The notes: generated by a model from the letters alone, not told the origin. Positions 1 through 7,391 are shown, counted from the first letter of the stretch. The stretch: 11,554 bases of DNA from Chloroflexia bacterium (GCA_013698305.1 JACCVC010000025.1:1-11554), one strand, 5' to 3'. Translations and numbers: made by a program.

Positions 1-1151
1 TCGAGCAGGTGCGCGCCTTCCTCTATCTGACTGACGGCGACGTTGAGCACACCGTCGAGATCGTCGGCGATCACCAGCCGCTTGACCTTGCGCGAGCCGA
101 GCGTATTGACGCGCTCGCCGACGATGGTCGGGGCGGGGTCCTGCGCGAGGTCGACCGCCGTGATCATGCTCGCCACCTGGTTGCGCGGCATTGTCGGGCG
201 GGAGGTGACGGGGCGTCCCTCGACTTCCTTCACGATCAGGCCGATGTGGTCCGGCGTGGTGCCGCAGCAGCCGCCGACGATGCCGACGCCGAAGTGCTCG
301 ACCATGTCGCGCAGGTCACGCGCGAACGGCTCCGGCTCCATCGGGAAGACCGCCTGGCCATCGACGTTGATCGGCAGACCGGCGTTTGGGATGATCGAGA
401 CGGGCTTCGTGCTGTACTCGCCCAGATAACGGGCCGGCTCGCGCATGTAGTCGGGGCCGGTCGAGCAGTTGAGGCCAATGATGTCGACGTTGAGATGCTC
501 CAGGATGTTCAGCGCCGCGGCGATGTCGGTGCCGAGCAGCATGCGACCGCTGGTGTCGAGCGTGATCGACGTCTGGATCGGAATGCCCACGCCCTTCTCG
601 TGGAACACCTGGCGAGCGGCGAAGATGGCCGCCTTGAGCTCGAGGATGTCCTGCACCGTCTCAATGATCAGGACGTCGACGCCACCGTCAATGAGTCCCC
701 GGATCTGCGGCACGAACAGCTCGACCACCTCCCCGAAGCGATGCCCGCCGAGCATCGGATCTTCCGATGCGGGGAGCAGGCCGGAGGGGCCGATCGATCC
801 GGCGACGAATCGCGGGCGGCTTGTCGTGCCGTACTCGTCGGCGACCCGGCGGGCAAGCGCCGTCGCGGCGTGGTTGATGTCGTACGTCTGCTCGCCGACA
901 CCGTATTCCTTGGCCTTGATCACGCTGCTTCCGAACGTGTTGGTCTCGATCACGTCCGCGCCGGCGTCGAGGAACGATGCGTGGATCGTCTCGATCACGT
1001 CCGGCTTCACGACGGAGAGATAGTCGTTGTACCCCTCCTTGTCCTGCCCGCCGTAATCGTCGGGGGTCAGGCCAAGGTTGAGGATCGTGGCCCCCATCGA
1101 GCCGTCGTAGACGACGGGGCGGGTTCGGACCAGTTCGAGGAATTGACTCAT
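1..1151 (-). CDS. metH: Methionine synthase, cobalamin-dependent, N-terminal part (cut by window edge)
   Basis: Transfers a methyl group from 5-methyltetrahydrofolate via cobalamin to homocysteine in the cytoplasm, making methionine. Reading the minus strand from the ATG at 1151 gives 383 complete codons with no stop before the window edge, so the 3' part is missing. Residues 10-312 are the homocysteine-binding barrel: DGSMG near 16-20, ETNTFG at 69-74, GLNCSTGP around the zinc ligand Cys229, and GGCCGT with the other two zinc ligands Cys295 and Cys296. From about 341 the pterin-binding domain begins (GERVNTLGSRK at 345-355), which separates MetH from a stand-alone homocysteine methyltransferase. 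The cobalamin and activation domains would lie outside the window. A GGAG sits 11 bases before the start. It is transcribed divergently from the gene at 1386, after a leader of up to about 170 bases. The long plus-strand frame antisense to it is a GC-rich shadow. Confidence 0.95.
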   Translation of the reverse strand, partial: MSQFLELVRTRPVVYDGSMGATILNLGLTPDDYGGQDKEGYNDYLSVVKPDVIETIHASFLDAGADVIETNTFGSSVIKAKEYGVGEQTYDINHAATALARRVADEYGTTSRPRFVAGSIGPSGLLPASEDPMLGGHRFGEVVELFVPQIRGLIDGGVDVLIIETVQDILELKAAIFAARQVFHEKGVGIPIQTSITLDTSGRMLLGTDIAAALNILEHLNVDIIGLNCSTGPDYMREPARYLGEYSTKPVSIIPNAGLPINVDGQAVFPMEPEPFARDLRDMVEHFGVGIVGGCCGTTPDHIGLIVKEVEGRPVTSRPTMPRNQVASMITAVDLAQDPAPTIVGERVNTLGSRKVKRLVIADDLDGVLNVAVSQIEEGAHLL

Positions 1152-1287
1152 GCGGCGGGGAACTCCAGGGTGGTGTGATTGCGGAGTAGGTGTCCGCGTT
1201 TAAGGAGATGGAAATGCTTCCGGACTGCGGTGGCCCGGACAACGTCGCCTTCAGCATACGATGAAGCGCGGTGTCGTGCGATTTCGG

Positions 1288-1313
1288 TGCGAGCACTGAC
1301 GAAACTGCTCGCA
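1288..1313. promoter_or_regulatory. 8-bp inverted repeat between divergent metH and the 149-aa gene
   Basis: Arms TGCGAGCA (1288-1295) and TGCTCGCA (1306-1313) are perfect reverse complements around a 10-base spacer. The repeat lies just upstream of the TATAAT at 1330 and would overlap the -35 position of that rightward promoter. In metH mRNA it would fold as a hairpin early in the leader. It could be an operator for the divergent pair or an RNA structure; sequence alone does not decide. Confidence 0.45.
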
Positions 1314-1329
1314 ACGAAAATATGCACCG

Positions 1330-1335
1330 TATAAT
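1330..1335 (+). promoter_or_regulatory. Candidate -10 box for the 149-aa gene/rnc transcript
   Basis: A perfect TATAAT lies in a locally AT-rich stretch, 51 bases before the GTG start at 1386. No good -35 hexamer is visible 16-18 bases upstream (the site reads about GCTCGC and falls within the inverted repeat at 1288-1313), so the promoter may need an activator. The leftward metH promoter probably shares this AT-rich stretch, but I could not place it. Confidence 0.4.
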
Positions 1336-1385
1336 CGAACGGTATTGAACCTGAGGTCGAACAGACTACGGCGGGAGGCCGCGTT

Positions 1386-1835
1386 GTGAACCGGGAAATT
1401 CGTCTGTTACTGTCAGCCATCGTCTCCCGGTACGCCGCCGCCGATGAGCAACGCGCCATCGACCGCGATGCACCCGCGCAGGTCGCCGGAGCGGAGCTGG
1501 AAGCGGGCAAGATGGCGGCGGTGACCCGCGAGCGGGATGCCGCGGACACCCACGCCAAGGCGTTTTCTCGCGGGTTGCAGCTGGCGTGGGACCGCAAGGG
1601 ACGTGGCGGCGCGGAGCTGACGCTGGACGACCGCAAGCCCGACGAGAACGCGATGGCCGACGCCCTGATCCATTTCCTGGTTCGGTTCGACCTCGCCTCG
1701 TCGCACTCCCGCGAGGTCGGCGATCAGCACTATGCCTATGTGATCGCGGTGGACTGGGATCGCCTCGGCGAGCTCGCCAGGGCAAACGGGCAGCGCCTGG
1801 AAGATCTCTTCGATTCCCGCAATGGAGTAGCCTGA
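1386..1835 (+). CDS. Hypothetical 149-aa protein, translationally close to rnc
   Basis: I do not recognise this protein. It starts at a GTG with GGGAGG seven bases upstream, a strong ribosome site. The product is charged and apparently mostly helical, with no signal peptide, membrane segment or cysteine. Residues 21-60 are rich in Ala, Glu, Asp and Arg; the C-terminal third contains a VIAVDWDRLGELAR-like stretch that looks like a compact strand-helix end. Codon use with GC-rich third positions fits the plus strand better than the long minus-strand frames covering the same bases. Its stop is four bases before the GTG of RNase III, so the two are almost certainly on one mRNA, and a link to RNA metabolism is possible but only by position. 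Confidence 0.75.
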   Translation: MNREIRLLLSAIVSRYAAADEQRAIDRDAPAQVAGAELEAGKMAAVTRERDAADTHAKAFSRGLQLAWDRKGRGGAELTLDDRKPDENAMADALIHFLVRFDLASSHSREVGDQHYAYVIAVDWDRLGELARANGQRLEDLFDSRNGVA

Positions 1836-1839
1836 CATC

Positions 1840-2643
1840 GTGGGTGGACATGAGCAATGCGCTGGGCAAACATCAGCATCACCGCGGCCAGCCCGGATCC
1901 GAAAGCCGACGCCGTACCGGCTTCCTGATCCTGGCCTGGAGCTGCAACTCGCTGACCGGATGGGCGTCGCGTTTGCCAACTCCCTCCTGTTGCGGCAGGC
2001 ATTGACGCATCGGTCAGTGCTGCACGACTGGTTGCCGCTAGAAGGTGTGCTCGCGATCCTGCAGAGCAACGAGCGGCTGGAGTTCCTGGGCGACGCCATC
2101 CTCGGCGCGATCACGGCGGAGTACCTCTATAACCGGGATGGTGATGCGGACGAGGGGCAGCTGACCCGGCGGCGGGTGGCGGCGGTGCGGGCCGAGACGC
2201 TGGTACGGTGGTCAAGGGAGCTTGGCGTGCATGAGTGTCTTTACCTCGGCACGGGTGAGCACGTGTCGCAGGGCGCGCGGGACCGAATGCTGGCCGGAGC
2301 GTTCGAGGCGCTGGTCGGTGCGATCCATCTTGATCAGGGGCGAGACGCGGCGGATCGGTTCGTGCTCGGCTTTCTGGAACGCGACCTCGATGAGATCTTC
2401 CGGCAGGAGTCGGTAGCCAACCCCAAGGGACGGCTGCAGGAGGTTGTGCAGGAACAGGACCACATTGAGCCGGAGTATGAGACGATCGCGACAGAAGATC
2501 CGGATCATGCGCGGGAGTTCACCGTCGTGGTCAAGGTCCGCGACGCGCTGCTCGGCGAGGGGCAGGGGCGCAGCAAGCGCGTCGCCGAGCAGGAGGCGGC
2601 GCGAGCGGCCCTGGCGCAGTTGGGCGTGGTCGACTCGCCGTAG
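1840..2643 (+). CDS. rnc: Ribonuclease III
   Basis: Cytoplasmic endonuclease that cuts double-stranded RNA during rRNA and mRNA processing. The nuclease domain spans about residues 34-185 with the signature NERLEFLGDAILG at 77-89, including Glu78, Glu81 and Asp85. The second metal-binding segment reads MLAGAFEALVG at 150-160: Glu156 (E. coli Glu117) is kept, but the position of E. coli Asp114 is Gly153. A double-stranded-RNA-binding domain follows at about 194-263 (NPKGRLQE near its start, GRSKRVAEQEAARAAL at its end). The 267-aa length is normal with a slightly long N-terminus. The GTG at 1840 has GGAG 12 bases upstream, inside the end of the previous gene. An ATG at 1850 is in another frame and leads to a short dead end. 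A prs gene follows after a 135-bp gap. Confidence 0.93.
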   Translation: MGGHEQCAGQTSASPRPARIRKPTPYRLPDPGLELQLADRMGVAFANSLLLRQALTHRSVLHDWLPLEGVLAILQSNERLEFLGDAILGAITAEYLYNRDGDADEGQLTRRRVAAVRAETLVRWSRELGVHECLYLGTGEHVSQGARDRMLAGAFEALVGAIHLDQGRDAADRFVLGFLERDLDEIFRQESVANPKGRLQEVVQEQDHIEPEYETIATEDPDHAREFTVVVKVRDALLGEGQGRSKRVAEQEAARAALAQLGVVDSP

Positions 2644-2657
2644 CAATGGGTCTGGAG

Positions 2658-2688
2658 CCTGCCCCCGGTCCTTCGGCAGGATCAGGAT
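2658..2688. repeat. Intergenic palindromic motif between rnc and prs
   Basis: CCTGCC (2658-2663) and GGCAGG (2675-2680) form a 6-bp stem. The overlapping segment 2667-2688 also has TCCT/AGGA ends and resembles the TCCTTCGACAGGCTCAGGA-type intergenic motif that I know as dispersed in many bacterial genomes. There is no T-run after it, so it is a poor intrinsic terminator; it may be an old repeat copy or a weak attenuator upstream of prs. Confidence 0.35.
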
Positions 2689-2764
2689 AGACTGCGTCGA
2701 ATGGGCACAGTGACGTGTTCAAACGGTCAGACAGAAACATCATGCGGGCCGGAGAGCCCACGCC

Positions 2765-2769
2765 AGGAG
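2765..2769 (+). promoter_or_regulatory. Ribosome binding site that decides the prs start
   Basis: AGGAG lies nine bases before the GTG at 2779 and is far better than anything before the upstream in-frame ATG at 2701. It therefore supports the shorter PRPP synthetase. Confidence 0.65.
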
Positions 2770-2778
2770 CAGATCAGG

Positions 2779-3792
2779 GTGAGCGGACGCTACGACGAGA
2801 TCACGATCTTTAGCGGGAACTCCAACCCCCACCTCGCCGGGCAGATCTGCGACTACGTTGGTCTGCCTCAGGGTCGCGCTGACGTCTTCAAGTTCTCGAA
2901 CGACAATACCTTCGTGCGGATCGGCGAGAGCGTGCGGCAGCACGATGTGTACGTGGTGCAGTCGTTCTCCAACCCCGTCAACGACTCGATCATGGAAATG
3001 CTGATCATGATCGACACGCTGAAGCGGGCGTCGGCTGGGCGGATTACGGCGGTGATTCCCTATTACGGATACGGGCGGACCGACAAGAAGGACCAGCCGC
3101 GCGTGCCGATCACGGCGCGGCTGGTTGCGAAACTGATCGTCCAGGCCGGAGCGGATCGAGTGCTGACGGTTGATCTCCACGCCGGGCAAATCCAGGGCTT
3201 CTTCGACATCCCGGTCGATGAGCTCAGCGCGATGTTCCTCGGCGCGCAGTACTTCGTCGAGAAGCGGCTGGAGAAGCCAGTCGTGGTGTCCCCGGACCTC
3301 GGCAACACCAAGCGCTCGCGCAACTTCGCCGAAATCCTGGACGCGCCGCTGGCGATCATCGAAAAACGGCGTCTCGGCAACCAGGACAAGAGCGAGGTGC
3401 TGAACCTGATCGGCTCGGTCGAGGGATGTCATGTGGTGATCGTGGATGACGAGATCGACACCGCCGGCTCCATCACGCAGGCGGCCGAGGTCTGCCTCAA
3501 GCAGGGGGCCATCGAGGTCTACGCGACCTGCATCCATCCCGTGTTCAGCGAGCCCGCCGTCGCCCGGTTGCAGGCCAGCGAAATTCGGGAAGTCGTTGTC
3601 ACCAATACGGTGCCGCTGCCCGTCGAGAAGCAGTTCGATCGGCTCACCGTGATCTCGGTGGGGTCGATTCTTGGCGAGGCGATCCAGCGCATCCACGCCG
3701 GGGCGAGCGTGTCGACGGCGTACCGCTCGATCGGGCCGTACCAGTCGCGAATGTCGCTGGACACCCAGTTGGGCGTGGCCAATGGCAAGTAG
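2779..3792 (+). CDS. prs: Ribose-phosphate pyrophosphokinase (PRPP synthetase)
   Basis: Makes PRPP from ribose 5-phosphate and ATP, feeding purine, pyrimidine, His, Trp and NAD synthesis in the cytoplasm. With the GTG start the protein has 337 residues. Visible motifs are FSGNSNPHLA near 11-20, PYYGYGRTDKK at 94-104, the PRPP synthetase signature DLHAGQIQGFFDIPVD at 132-147, the catalytic EKRR loop at 196-199, and the PRPP-binding loop VDDEIDTAG at 222-230. A further in-frame ATG at 2701 would add 26 residues with no family resemblance, and the AGGAG before 2779 favours the GTG. The family normally ends soon after the 'RIH..ASVS' segment; here about 25 extra residues follow (313-337). The gene lies 135 bp after rnc and 55 bp before the exported protein. 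Confidence 0.94.
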   Translation: MSGRYDEITIFSGNSNPHLAGQICDYVGLPQGRADVFKFSNDNTFVRIGESVRQHDVYVVQSFSNPVNDSIMEMLIMIDTLKRASAGRITAVIPYYGYGRTDKKDQPRVPITARLVAKLIVQAGADRVLTVDLHAGQIQGFFDIPVDELSAMFLGAQYFVEKRLEKPVVVSPDLGNTKRSRNFAEILDAPLAIIEKRRLGNQDKSEVLNLIGSVEGCHVVIVDDEIDTAGSITQAAEVCLKQGAIEVYATCIHPVFSEPAVARLQASEIREVVVTNTVPLPVEKQFDRLTVISVGSILGEAIQRIHAGASVSTAYRSIGPYQSRMSLDTQLGVANGK

Positions 3793-3847
3793 CTAGCCTG
3801 GTACGCACATACGTAGGTTCACAGCTGGATGTTGAAAGAGGTACGGA

Positions 3848-5062
3848 ATGAACCAGCGCCATCGATCCGCAATGTCCCGCCGCACGCTGTTGCTGGGTTC
3901 TGCCATGTTGGCGATTGGTACGCAATCGGGAATCGCGGCGCAACCAGCAACTCCAGTGACTCCCATAGCCGATGAGCTTCCCCCATTCGCTGATCGGATC
4001 GGGACATTGCTGGCAATGGTGCCGGCGAGAGAAGTGGCGAACGATCCCCTGATTCCCTTCTACTACGCCGATCTTGCCCGGCAGATGGCCTCGGTCGGGG
4101 TCGAGTTGCCCGATCCGAATGTGCCGCTTGGCAGCCTGCCGGACGGGTTCGTCGAGTCGAGCCTGGCGTTGCCGCTTGCGGCGCACGCCTTTCCGGCCGG
4201 AAGGACGCCGGAGTGGTTCGAGACCTTCGGGTTCAACCCGTTCGGCGTCGATCAGGCCATCACGCTGAACCTCTCGCCCGATGTGGTCTCGATCTTCACT
4301 GGCGAGTTCGATGTCGACGCAGTCCGAGCGGCTCTGAAAGCTACTGGCTATCTACCTGTGCAGCAGGAGACCGGAGGCTCGTATTGGACCGTCGGTGACG
4401 ACATCGATCTGGAGAGCTCGGTGGGCCGTCTCGGTATCGGCACGATGAACCACGCGGCGGTGTATGACGATGCGCTGGTATTTGCTCAGCAGGAATCAGC
4501 GATTTCAGACTTCACGCAGACCGTCGCTGGTCTGGCTCCCTCGATGCTGGAGCAGGAACTCTGGGCTGGCATGATTGATCTGTTCTCGCCGGACACCGTC
4601 GGGCTGATTCCGGTTTCGCCAGGAATTGTGGGAGCAGAAGATGCGTCACCTGTTTTGGAAGCGGCGACACCGGCGACTAGGACGTCCTCCGGTCTGGAGT
4701 ACCTGGCGTTCGGCGTGCGGGCCGGATCGGTGAGCGAGCCATTGTCGCTGGTCGGGCAAGGGACGCCTGAGGCAACGCCGGTGTCAGGCATCAGTAGCGT
4801 ACCTGCTCAGGTTGACGTGCGGATTCGCTACGGGAGCGCGGCATTGGCCGGGCAAGAGGCAGAGGCGATCCCCGAGCGCTGGCGGGAGTTGTCGCCGTTG
4901 AGCGGGCAGCCGTACGTCGAGCTGATGTGGCTCGACGATTCGCGAGTGCATGCCGATGACGATCTGGTGGTGGCGGTCGATTTCACCAGCGATGTGCCTA
5001 ACCGATGGATTCAGATGATCCAGTCCCGCGACCTCGCGCCGATCCTGCCGGTGGTGGGGTAA
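3848..5062 (+). CDS. Exported protein of unknown function with Tat-like leader
   Basis: I cannot assign a family. The start at 3848 is preceded by AAAGAGGT six bases away. Residues 9-31 form an export signal with SRRTLLLGS (10-18), a hydrophobic core and a likely cleavage after Ala30-Ala31; the paired arginines suggest the Tat route. A short Thr/Pro/Ala linker (PATPVTP) follows, a style typical of surface proteins in this lineage. The roughly 370-residue mature part has no cysteine and no further membrane span. It contains a segment near 153-175 (FTGEFDVDAVRAALKATGY) in an alpha/beta style seen in other unassigned extracytoplasmic proteins, then a Thr/Pro-rich patch around 305-315. It is 55 bp after prs and converges on the zinc-ribbon gene, so there is no functional hint from context beyond possible co-transcription with prs. 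Confidence 0.8.
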   Translation: MNQRHRSAMSRRTLLLGSAMLAIGTQSGIAAQPATPVTPIADELPPFADRIGTLLAMVPAREVANDPLIPFYYADLARQMASVGVELPDPNVPLGSLPDGFVESSLALPLAAHAFPAGRTPEWFETFGFNPFGVDQAITLNLSPDVVSIFTGEFDVDAVRAALKATGYLPVQQETGGSYWTVGDDIDLESSVGRLGIGTMNHAAVYDDALVFAQQESAISDFTQTVAGLAPSMLEQELWAGMIDLFSPDTVGLIPVSPGIVGAEDASPVLEAATPATRTSSGLEYLAFGVRAGSVSEPLSLVGQGTPEATPVSGISSVPAQVDVRIRYGSAALAGQEAEAIPERWRELSPLSGQPYVELMWLDDSRVHADDDLVVAVDFTSDVPNRWIQMIQSRDLAPILPVVG

Positions 5063-5068
5063 GCGATA

Positions 5069-5091
5069 CCTGGGGCACTTTCGGCCCGAGG
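5069..5091. terminator. Hairpin between convergent genes, candidate bidirectional terminator
   Basis: CCTGGGGC and GCCCGAGG pair over eight positions with one G-G mismatch and a seven-base loop, in the 46-bp gap between two converging stop codons. A clear T-run is lacking on either side, so this is a position-based call. Confidence 0.4.
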
Positions 5092-5108
5092 CTACATGGA
5101 TCTCCTTC

Positions 5109-6197
5109 TTATGAGTCGGACGGTCCCTCCCGGGTGCGGCGCAGGTCGGTGGCCCACTGGTCCGAGGTCGAGGTGATCGACTGGTAGTGCCGTACCAGCA
5201 GCTCCAGGTCGGCGGCGTGGTCGGCCAGGCGGATCATCGCGTCGACGTCACGCGGCGACCGTCGCACTTCCTGGACGATCTCGAACAACTCGTCGCTGTT
5301 GGGCAAGGCGCGGGACCATCGCTCCAACTGGTCGGCCAGGTCATCGGGATCGAGGTCGCGTGACGCCAGCGATGCGGGCGGACCCAGCCGTTCGAGCCGG
5401 TGCTGAAGCTCATCGATCAGCTTGCGGGCGTGGTCGAGGTGCTCGTCGAACGCGCCGCTGGTGGTGGATGGGCCCGAGGCCGTCGGCGCCCAGCCCTCCC
5501 AGTCCGACGCGCCGCGATCCTCGGAGATCGCCGGCGTCCGGTCGTCCTGATCCGCGTCGGTGGCGAAGCTGGCCGGTGCGGCGGAGGTAAACACGCGATC
5601 ACGATCGTCTTCACTATCGATTTCAGAATCGTCGTCATCTTCGCCATCATTGTCAGCTGCCGAAACGCCTGGCCAGGCCGATACGTCGCGGGAGGCGGTG
5701 TCGGATGCTCCGCGATCCTGCCAGGCGTCGGTGGCGAAGCTGTCCGGCGCAGCCGATGTGACGATCCTGTCATCATCATCAGTGCGCTCGTCGTCGTCAT
5801 TGTTCCAGGCGCCACGCCATGGTGTCTCTTCGCGCGAAGCCGTGGAGGCAATCGCCTCCCGATCATCATCGGGGTCGAGGGATGCGTCCTCCTCCGCGGT
5901 ATCCGCGTCCGGCCAACTGGAGGCGAAGTGACCGTCGTCAGGAGTTGACGAGGCTGAATCGCTGTCGCGGTCATCGCTGGTGTCGCCGTCATCGTCGGCA
6001 GAGGTTGCTGATAGGGCGCTGTCGGGTTCGGGATCGACGGTTGTCGTGGTAGATGTCTGCCCTGGACCGTCGACGCGTTCGGCGGACGTGGCGCCCGCTT
6101 CCTGCTCTACCGCATTGTCAGCCAGGGGGGTGCCGCATGACGTGCAGAACTTTGCGCCCTCGCGAGATTCCGCTCCACAAACGGTACATCGAGTCAT
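5109..6197 (-). CDS. Zinc-ribbon protein with long acidic disordered region
   Basis: The 362-residue product starts with a four-cysteine zinc ribbon: Cys4-x2-Cys7 and Cys18-x2-Cys21, in the zinc_ribbon_2 style (FCTSCG). Residues 30-245 are an extremely acidic, Asp/Ser/Thr/Ala-rich, probably disordered region. It contains a repeated block: 144-158 (RIVTSAAPDSFATDA) and 201-215 (RVFTSAAPASFATDA) lie exactly 57 residues apart. DRGASD recurs at 161-166 and 227-232. The C-terminal 110 residues are helical and probably coiled coil (DHARKLIDELQHRLERL at 255-271). There is no export signal or membrane span. AGGGAA precedes the start by about eight bases. It begins 30 bp after the chrA stop, so both are likely on one mRNA. 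No function can be assigned; a role as a protein or nucleic-acid scaffold is a guess. Confidence 0.82.
   Translation of the reverse strand: MTRCTVCGAESREGAKFCTSCGTPLADNAVEQEAGATSAERVDGPGQTSTTTTVDPEPDSALSATSADDDGDTSDDRDSDSASSTPDDGHFASSWPDADTAEEDASLDPDDDREAIASTASREETPWRGAWNNDDDERTDDDDRIVTSAAPDSFATDAWQDRGASDTASRDVSAWPGVSAADNDGEDDDDSEIDSEDDRDRVFTSAAPASFATDADQDDRTPAISEDRGASDWEGWAPTASGPSTTSGAFDEHLDHARKLIDELQHRLERLGPPASLASRDLDPDDLADQLERWSRALPNSDELFEIVQEVRRSPRDVDAMIRLADHAADLELLVRHYQSITSTSDQWATDLRRTREGPSDS
5554..5742. repeat. Direct repeat inside the zinc-ribbon gene (171-bp period)
   Basis: The 18-base string GCGTCGGTGGCGAAGCTG occurs at 5554-5571 and 5725-5742, an offset of 171 bp or 57 codons, with further matching bases after it. 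It marks an in-frame internal duplication of the acidic region that is still similar at the DNA level. Confidence 0.75.
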
Positions 6198-6227
6198 GTG
6201 ACGTTCCCTTACCTACAATGATCGCGT

Positions 6228-7391
6228 TCAGATCAGCGTTGAGAGACCACCAACTACGGCGCCAGCGACGATGAGTACTGCCGAGTTTACGCGAAATCGG
6301 ACCAGCAGCACGAACGCCACCACCGCAATCACGGCTGTCATGACGTCGACCACTGCATCCGCGGTGAGCAGCACGCTGACCGCGACCATGAGCCCGATCG
6401 CGGCGATGTTGACGCCATCCAGCAACGGGCGCACCCACGGGATCGCCTGGAGCCGGGGAAGAACGGGTCGAAGCAGGCCGACGAAGAGAAACGCCGGGAT
6501 GAAGATCGCCAGCGTCGCGACGACCGCGCCGGGGAATCCGCCAGCGATATAGCCGACGAACGTCGCGGTGGTGAACACCGGCCCTGGCGTAACCTGCCCG
6601 ATAGCGACGGCGTCTAGCAGTTGCTGCTCGGTCAGCCAGCCGAGGTCGTCGACGAACTCGTTTTGGAGAAAGGCGAGCAACACGTATCCGGAGCCGTACA
6701 GCACCGAGCCGATCTTGAGAAACGCCAGAAACATCCTGCCTAGGCTATAGGAGACAGTCGGGTCGGCAACAGCCTGGGTCGCGGGCAGCAGCCCAGGCAG
6801 GCCGAGCAGTAGCAGGCTGCTGGCGCTGGTCCCGCTGCCTCTCGCCTGCCAGGTGGACATCAGCCACTGCCCGCCAGCGGCGAGCGCGGCCCCGCCGAAA
6901 AGCAGGGCGATCTCATTGATACCGAGCAGATAGAGCGCCACGATCAGCGCGCCGACTGCCGCGAACCACGGCCCCTTGATCGCGGTGCGACCGAGTCCCC
7001 AGATCGCCTGCACGATCACCGCCAGCACGACCGGCTTGATGCCACGCAGGATCCACTCGCCCGGGGCGGTCGCGCCGTACTCCACATAGGCCCAGGAAAA
7101 GGCGAGCGTGATCGCCGCGGCGGGCAGGATAAAGGCCGTGCCGGCCCCGACCAGACCCCGCCAGCCGGCGCGTTCGTGGCCGACGTGCATCACCATCTCG
7201 GTCGAGTTGGGACCGGGAATCAGGTTGGTGAGCCCGATCAGGTCGAGGAAGTGCTGATCGCTCAGCCATTTGCGACGCTCGACCGCCTCGTCGCGAAGCA
7301 TGGCGATGTGCGCGGCTGGCCCTCCGAACGCGGTGCATCCGAGCCGAAAGGCGAGCCTGACGACGGATGAAAGCTGATCGTTGTCCTGCAT
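6228..7391 (-). CDS. chrA: Chromate transporter, CHR family (ChrA-like, two-domain)
   Basis: Inner-membrane transporter of the chromate ion transporter family, known for proton-driven chromate efflux; sulfate or another oxyanion is also possible. The 387-residue protein is hydrophobic with about ten or more spans. It shows the family's internal duplication: the N-half has LAFRLGCTAFGGPAAHIAM at 13-31 and LIPGPNSTEM at 57-66. The C-half has the paralogous FLKIGSVLYGSGYVLLAF at 224-241 and VTPGPVFTTA at 267-276. I choose the ATG at 7391 because AGGTGGGG lies just upstream and family similarity starts there; an in-frame ATG at 7493 would add 34 polar residues overlapping the operator-like site. 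The zinc-ribbon gene follows after 30 bp. No ChrB-type regulator is visible. Confidence 0.9.
   Translation of the reverse strand: MQDNDQLSSVVRLAFRLGCTAFGGPAAHIAMLRDEAVERRKWLSDQHFLDLIGLTNLIPGPNSTEMVMHVGHERAGWRGLVGAGTAFILPAAAITLAFSWAYVEYGATAPGEWILRGIKPVVLAVIVQAIWGLGRTAIKGPWFAAVGALIVALYLLGINEIALLFGGAALAAGGQWLMSTWQARGSGTSASSLLLLGLPGLLPATQAVADPTVSYSLGRMFLAFLKIGSVLYGSGYVLLAFLQNEFVDDLGWLTEQQLLDAVAIGQVTPGPVFTTATFVGYIAGGFPGAVVATLAIFIPAFLFVGLLRPVLPRLQAIPWVRPLLDGVNIAAIGLMVAVSVLLTADAVVDVMTAVIAVVAFVLLVRFRVNSAVLIVAGAVVGGLSTLI

Noticed and set aside
9..1178. Open plus-strand frame of 389 codons
   Set aside because: It is antisense to metH, whose zinc-ligand and pterin motifs are unmistakable; the frame is a by-product of GC-rich codons and its product is a low-complexity Arg/Asp/His-rich string.
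1152..1330. SAM, SAH, cobalamin or tetrahydrofolate riboswitch before metH
   Set aside because: None of the conserved cores I know could be found on the leader strand.
1413..2114. Minus-strand frame of 233 codons, with related minus-strand frames at 1148-1869
   Set aside because: They overlap the 149-aa gene and RNase III on the opposite strand, have no ribosome site and no family resemblance.
2701..2778. Upstream in-frame ATG adding 26 residues to PRPP synthetase
   Set aside because: Poor ribosome site and no family resemblance; AGGAG before the GTG at 2779 is better placed.
2740..3696. Minus-strand frame of 318 codons
   Set aside because: Antisense to prs; product is His/Asp/Arg-rich without domain features.
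5400..5948. Plus-strand frame of 182 codons with hydrophobic stretches
   Set aside because: Antisense to the Asp-rich region of the zinc-ribbon gene; GAC/GAT codons read backwards give Val/Ile codons, which imitates membrane segments.
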